DNA from: JAVBOD01 sp031551045
Lineage (GTDB): Bacteria > Bacteroidota > Bacteroidia > Bacteroidales > UBA932
Assembly: GCA_031551045.1 (NCBI GenBank)
Contig: JAVBOD010000084.1
Location: 1-9,255, forward strand
Reading direction: 5' to 3'
DNA length: 9,255 nucleotides
Shown here: positions 5,839 to 9,255 of the stretch, one piece after another
Layout: every line of letters begins with the position of its first letter
Position numbering within the stretch: position 1 is the stretch's first letter
Program-made: the position numbers and the translations under genes
Notes under the pieces: model-generated
What the model saw: only the letters and a program-made list of their open reading frames with translations
What the model was told of the DNA's origin: nothing
The model's database searches: none

Positions 5839-8800
5839 TTATTTGAAATTAACGGACAAACCCACGGAAAACGACGGCCCGAATTTAGTACCACGCCAAC
5901 CGGCTCCATAATTGAATGCTTCGGGATCGATACCCTCTTTATTGGCGGCAATGTAGAACAGATTGGATGCCTGTAACTTGATTTTTACCGCATCGGCCCA
6001 TAAGATATCGCAAACGCGGCGCGGCAACGAGTAGTACAAGCTTACATCCCTGAGTTTGACATAAGAGGCGCTCAATACATTGATGTCGGCATACCGGTAA
6101 AGATTTAGCGTGCGCCTTGAATCGCTGGTACCTGCTATTGGTTCGTAAGAAGGTACGTTGGTTGTCAGTTCGTCGCCCGGCTCCCTCCATCGCTGGTCGA
6201 AATCCTGATGGATATTTGAGATAAGGCGATTTGTATAGAATGTATTTACATCATTGCGCATTTTATGTCCAAGATTATATACAAACATGAAACTGAACTC
6301 AACATTATTAAAACGCAACACATTGGTTAAACTGCCGAACCAAGGTGGTTGGCTGGTTCCCATGTATTTGGCCACCGAAATATCCGTTAAGTCTTGTCTT
6401 CTTTTCACTTTTGTGCCATCGGAATTATACACCTGAGGGTCGCCATATTGCTCGTCCAAACCTGCCCACGAGTAAGCAAAAATACTCCTTGCGGCATAAC
6501 CTTCTCTATACGTTTGGCCTACTACGGTACTAACAGTTATAGGTTCATCTATGTATAAAGATTCAATCTTATTTTTATTGTAGGATACTACGGCGGTGGT
6601 ACTCCATTCGAAAGCGGAAGTGCGTATATTACGGCTGGTTAACGAGCATTCAAAACCCTTATTGCTCATTTCGCCTACGTTGGCTAACCCGCTGAACCAC
6701 CCCGAAACGGGATTCAAGGCCGATTCGGACAACATTCCCGTGGTAAATTTATCATACACATCAATACTTCCCGAAAGCACTGTGTTGATAAGAGCAAAGT
6801 CTAAACCCACATTAACGGTACGGGTCCGTTCCCATGTAAGCTTTTTATTGGCCGGGTACAGTATCGTGTATCCGGTTCCAAGCCCGCTGAAATTCGAATT
6901 ATTGCCGGCCATAAGGATATTATAGGCGCCACCGACTCCGGGGTCGGGAGAGTTGCCGCCGTAACCGTAGCTGGCACGCAGGTTGAACCGGTCAAGCCAG
7001 TGGGCATTTTCCATGAATGTTTCTTTTTGGATATTCCATATTAAACCCGCCGACCAAACCGGTTTAAATTGTACGCTGGGATCGCTGCCGAAAAGGTTCG
7101 ACTGATCGACACGTACGCTGCCGTTTATCGAATATTTTGACTGAAATGTGTAAGCGCCATTGGCATAGAACGAAACAAACCTTTTTTCTACTTCCGAGCT
7201 ATAGAAACTTTTATCAGAGAGTGTATTATTAGTGGATGGCCCGGGAACTACGCCGGCGACACCGGTTCCGAAGAGATTCTCCTCATTAATAGGGGTAAAA
7301 AGTAGCGTTTGAGGGTCGTAGCCATATACATTACTCCTGGTGCCAGTAAGCCTGCTGTCCTGTATTTCCATGCCGGCGATGGCGGTGATATACGAATTAC
7401 CGAATTCGCGGTCGAAATTTAACTGGTTCCTGATAGTCCAATCATTTTCATAGTTGTTCCCTTCCATATATTTTCCTCCATTGGCCGGAAGATTGTAGGT
7501 TGGCGTTGTTCCCGGTGTAGTGAACATGCCTAATTCCAACCGGGTAGGATATGATTTTTGATCATAAAAACGTCTTGTTTTAGCATTGTTCCGCTGATAA
7601 GAAAAGCGGCCTTCGTATTTTAATCCTTCAAATAAATTGATAATTAATCCGGCGTTTAACCGTGCATTAAAGGCATTGTTAGTATTAAATCCTAAGTTTA
7701 TTTCGTCGAGCGGTACGTAGTTAAGGTTCAGCCCACTGGCGGTTTCATAGCCCTTACGTGCCGGTTCGTACATGAGGAGGTCGGCGTGCGACAAATTATT
7801 ACCATCCGCATCGCGTAGCATTTTGTAGGGTAAAAGCGTATTGAGATTAGTGTTGGACGGCTGTATGCTGTAATTGTTATCAATAGCGGAAATATTGGTC
7901 GTCAACTCAAAACTCATCCATTTTGTAAGTTTAAAGTCCTGCCGCATGTTTATCGAATACTTGTTATACTTGTTCCGGCCGTTGTCCTGATTAAATTCAT
8001 AGGCCAACGAACCGTAAAACGAATAGCTTTCGCTGCCACCGGTAAACGACAGGCTTTGCCTGGTGAAAAAGCGTGGCGACATCAAAAATTCCTCCACCTG
8101 CGAGCGGTTATTTTGACTTGCCAGCTTCTTTAATTGTTCGTCGCGCAGATCCTCGGTTATTGTTCCGTCCAGCGCCATATACATCGGATATTCGTGCGGA
8201 AATACGATAGGCGTATAAGAACCTACCATTCCCGTAGTTTGTGTGGTTACTCCAGTCCATGTGTAAACCGATGGAGAAAATATTTCCTGGGCGTTTTTTA
8301 TAAACATACTACTCGACATATAGTCGTTGTAAGAATAATCGGGATAGCCGGTGTAGTTGAACGAACCGTCGTAGCTTATTTTTAATTTTTTATCGGTATT
8401 GTAGCCTCTTTTTGTAGTGATGATAATTACTCCGTTTGCTGCTTGTGAGCCCCAAATAGAAGTAGCCGTGGCATCTTTCAACACGGTAATTTTATCGATA
8501 TCGTTTTCATTTATCATCGTTTCCACATTGTCCGCCGATATGGGAACATTATCGACCACAAATAACGGAGCCGTGTTGGACATGAATGAAGTAATCCCGC
8601 GCAATGTCATTTTGTTTTCGCCTTCTCCGTAGTTAATATTAAGCCCTGTAGATAATCCGTCGAGGCTTTCTAAAATGCTTCCGCTAAGCGCCACGCGTTC
8701 GGAAACTTTATTTCCCTGTACGGAAACAAACGAGCCGGCGCTGCGTTCGCGCGAGATGGTTTGGTAACCGGTTACCACTACTTCGTCTAATTGTACGGTT

Positions 8801-9255
8801 TTCGGCTTCAAATTTACCTTTATAGTAGCGTGCCCGTTAATCGCATACTCTAACTCCTCGTATCCCATGAAAGAGAGCAATAGAACAGCATTGGGAGCCA
8901 CATCGCTTAATTCGAATTCTCCGGCATTATTGGTCGTTGCGTTTTTTTTCGTATTTCCCTTCACGCTTACTACCGTTCCGGGCAAAGGAAGTTCATTTTC
9001 GTCCACGACGGTGCCGCGTACCACTAAATTTTGAGGAACAGTTGCATTTTGTGGTTTTTCGTTTTTAGTAAACAAAACAATAGTATTTCCCGATTGTCTG
9101 AAGTCGAGATTGCTTCCTTGAAGAATGAGCTGCAGGGTGGCGGCTATGGTGCGTTCTTCTTTGGTTAGCGTTACCATACGCGCTTTTTCTACCGGTTCGC
9201 TGGGATAAATAAGGCGGAAACCCGATGTTTTTTCGAACGTTGCCAGGGCATTGTC
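5839..9255 (-). CDS. SusC/RagA-family TonB-dependent transporter with N-terminal STN domain, 5' end missing
   Basis: Outer-membrane beta-barrel that imports large ligands using TonB/ExbBD energy together with SusD. The frame is open to base 9255, giving 1138 visible residues; the true start and signal peptide lie outside. Numbering from the first visible codon, residues 1-64 form most of an STN (secretin/TonB short N-terminal) domain: ALATFEKTSGFRLIY, VTLTKEERTIAATLQLIL and NTIVLF. A CarboxypepD_reg-like domain follows (about 78-150), then the TonB box QLDEVVVTGY (155-164) and the plug (about 168-284), with TLRGITSFM, APLFVVDNVPI and SIWGSQAANGVIIITTKRG. The rest is barrel, ending in the aromatic C-terminal strand FGPSFSVGLSVNFK. 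The ATG at 9175-9177 falls inside the STN domain and is not the real start. STN-bearing transporters commonly signal through a FecR-like anti-sigma factor to an ECF sigma factor, so such a pair is expected upstream. The ligand is unknown. Confidence 0.95.
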   Translation of the reverse strand, partial: DNALATFEKTSGFRLIYPSEPVEKARMVTLTKEERTIAATLQLILQGSNLDFRQSGNTIVLFTKNEKPQNATVPQNLVVRGTVVDENELPLPGTVVSVKGNTKKNATTNNAGEFELSDVAPNAVLLLSFMGYEELEYAINGHATIKVNLKPKTVQLDEVVVTGYQTISRERSAGSFVSVQGNKVSERVALSGSILESLDGLSTGLNINYGEGENKMTLRGITSFMSNTAPLFVVDNVPISADNVETMINENDIDKITVLKDATATSIWGSQAANGVIIITTKRGYNTDKKLKISYDGSFNYTGYPDYSYNDYMSSSMFIKNAQEIFSPSVYTWTGVTTQTTGMVGSYTPIVFPHEYPMYMALDGTITEDLRDEQLKKLASQNNRSQVEEFLMSPRFFTRQSLSFTGGSESYSFYGSLAYEFNQDNGRNKYNKYSINMRQDFKLTKWMSFELTTNISAIDNNYSIQPSNTNLNTLLPYKMLRDADGNNLSHADLLMYEPARKGYETASGLNLNYVPLDEINLGFNTNNAFNARLNAGLIINLFEGLKYEGRFSYQRNNAKTRRFYDQKSYPTRLELGMFTTPGTTPTYNLPANGGKYMEGNNYENDWTIRNQLNFDREFGNSYITAIAGMEIQDSRLTGTRSNVYGYDPQTLLFTPINEENLFGTGVAGVVPGPSTNNTLSDKSFYSSEVEKRFVSFYANGAYTFQSKYSINGSVRVDQSNLFGSDPSVQFKPVWSAGLIWNIQKETFMENAHWLDRFNLRASYGYGGNSPDPGVGGAYNILMAGNNSNFSGLGTGYTILYPANKKLTWERTRTVNVGLDFALINTVLSGSIDVYDKFTTGMLSESALNPVSGWFSGLANVGEMSNKGFECSLTSRNIRTSAFEWSTTAVVSYNKNKIESLYIDEPITVSTVVGQTYREGYAARSIFAYSWAGLDEQYGDPQVYNSDGTKVKRRQDLTDISVAKYMGTSQPPWFGSLTNVLRFNNVEFSFMFVYNLGHKMRNDVNTFYTNRLISNIHQDFDQRWREPGDELTTNVPSYEPIAGTSDSRRTLNLYRYADINVLSASYVKLRDVSLYYSLPRRVCDILWADAVKIKLQASNLFYIAANKEGIDPEAFNYGAGWRGTKFGPSFSVGLSVNFK

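Larger units (their letters stand above)
1237..9255 (-). other. Probable polysaccharide-utilization-type transcription unit (susC-susD-tlpA-like-GH29)
   Basis: Four genes on one strand have intergenic gaps of 24, 65 and 13 bases, with no recognisable promoter in the gaps, and a terminator-like hairpin follows the last gene. Three products are predicted for the outer membrane or periplasm with a SusC/SusD uptake system as the core, and one is a glycosidase, so together they fit a small PUL. The promoter is outside the window. The internal hairpin at 4291-4327 could make expression of the last two genes differ from that of susCD. Operon structure is inferred from spacing only. Confidence 0.7.

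Noticed and set aside
9175..9177. ATG as the susC start codon
   Set aside because: The frame stays open upstream to base 9255 and encodes conserved STN-domain sequence, so this methionine is internal.

Overview
The window looks like part of a Bacteroidales (phylum Bacteroidota) chromosome. It holds a SusC/SusD outer-membrane uptake pair, a SusD lipoprotein signal, a periplasmic TlpA-like thioredoxin of the type common in this phylum, no obvious Shine-Dalgarno sequences, and a TAnnTTTG-type -7 box. Genus cannot be fixed from the sequence. All recognisable genes lie on the minus strand, so the biological order runs from base 9255 down to base 1.

Region by region, in transcription order: (1) 9255-5839, a SusC-family TonB-dependent transporter whose 5' end is outside the window and whose visible N-terminus is an STN signalling domain; (2) 5814-4339, its SusD/RagB lipoprotein partner; (3) 4338-4274, a short gap with a strong 16-bp-stem hairpin; (4) 4273-2888, an exported protein with a C-terminal TlpA/ResA thioredoxin domain (WCGPC); (5) 2874-1237, an exported GH29 alpha-L-fucosidase with a C-terminal discoidin-like region; (6) 1236-1026, an intergenic region with a terminator-like hairpin, a palindrome and a candidate promoter; (7) 1025-1, the N-terminal 341 codons of ribonuclease R, cut by the window edge.

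Genes 1, 2, 4 and 5 have gaps of 24, 65 and 13 bases and are probably one transcription unit, a small polysaccharide-utilization-type locus. SusC/SusD would bind a ligand at the cell surface and move it across the outer membrane using TonB energy. The periplasmic fucosidase would remove alpha-L-fucose from the imported glycan, and the thioredoxin-like protein would handle disulfides or thiols in the same compartment. The STN domain suggests control by an ECF sigma/FecR-type anti-sigma pair that should lie just beyond base 9255. RNase R is a housekeeping gene with its own likely promoter.

No previously undescribed system is evident. The most interesting signals are two related hairpins, after susD and after the fucosidase gene, that differ by a compensated base pair, and the placing of one of them inside the operon. 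The linkage of an STN-SusC/SusD pair, a thioredoxin and a divergent GH29 is also worth a look. No tRNA, rRNA, CRISPR array, transposase or other mobile element was seen.
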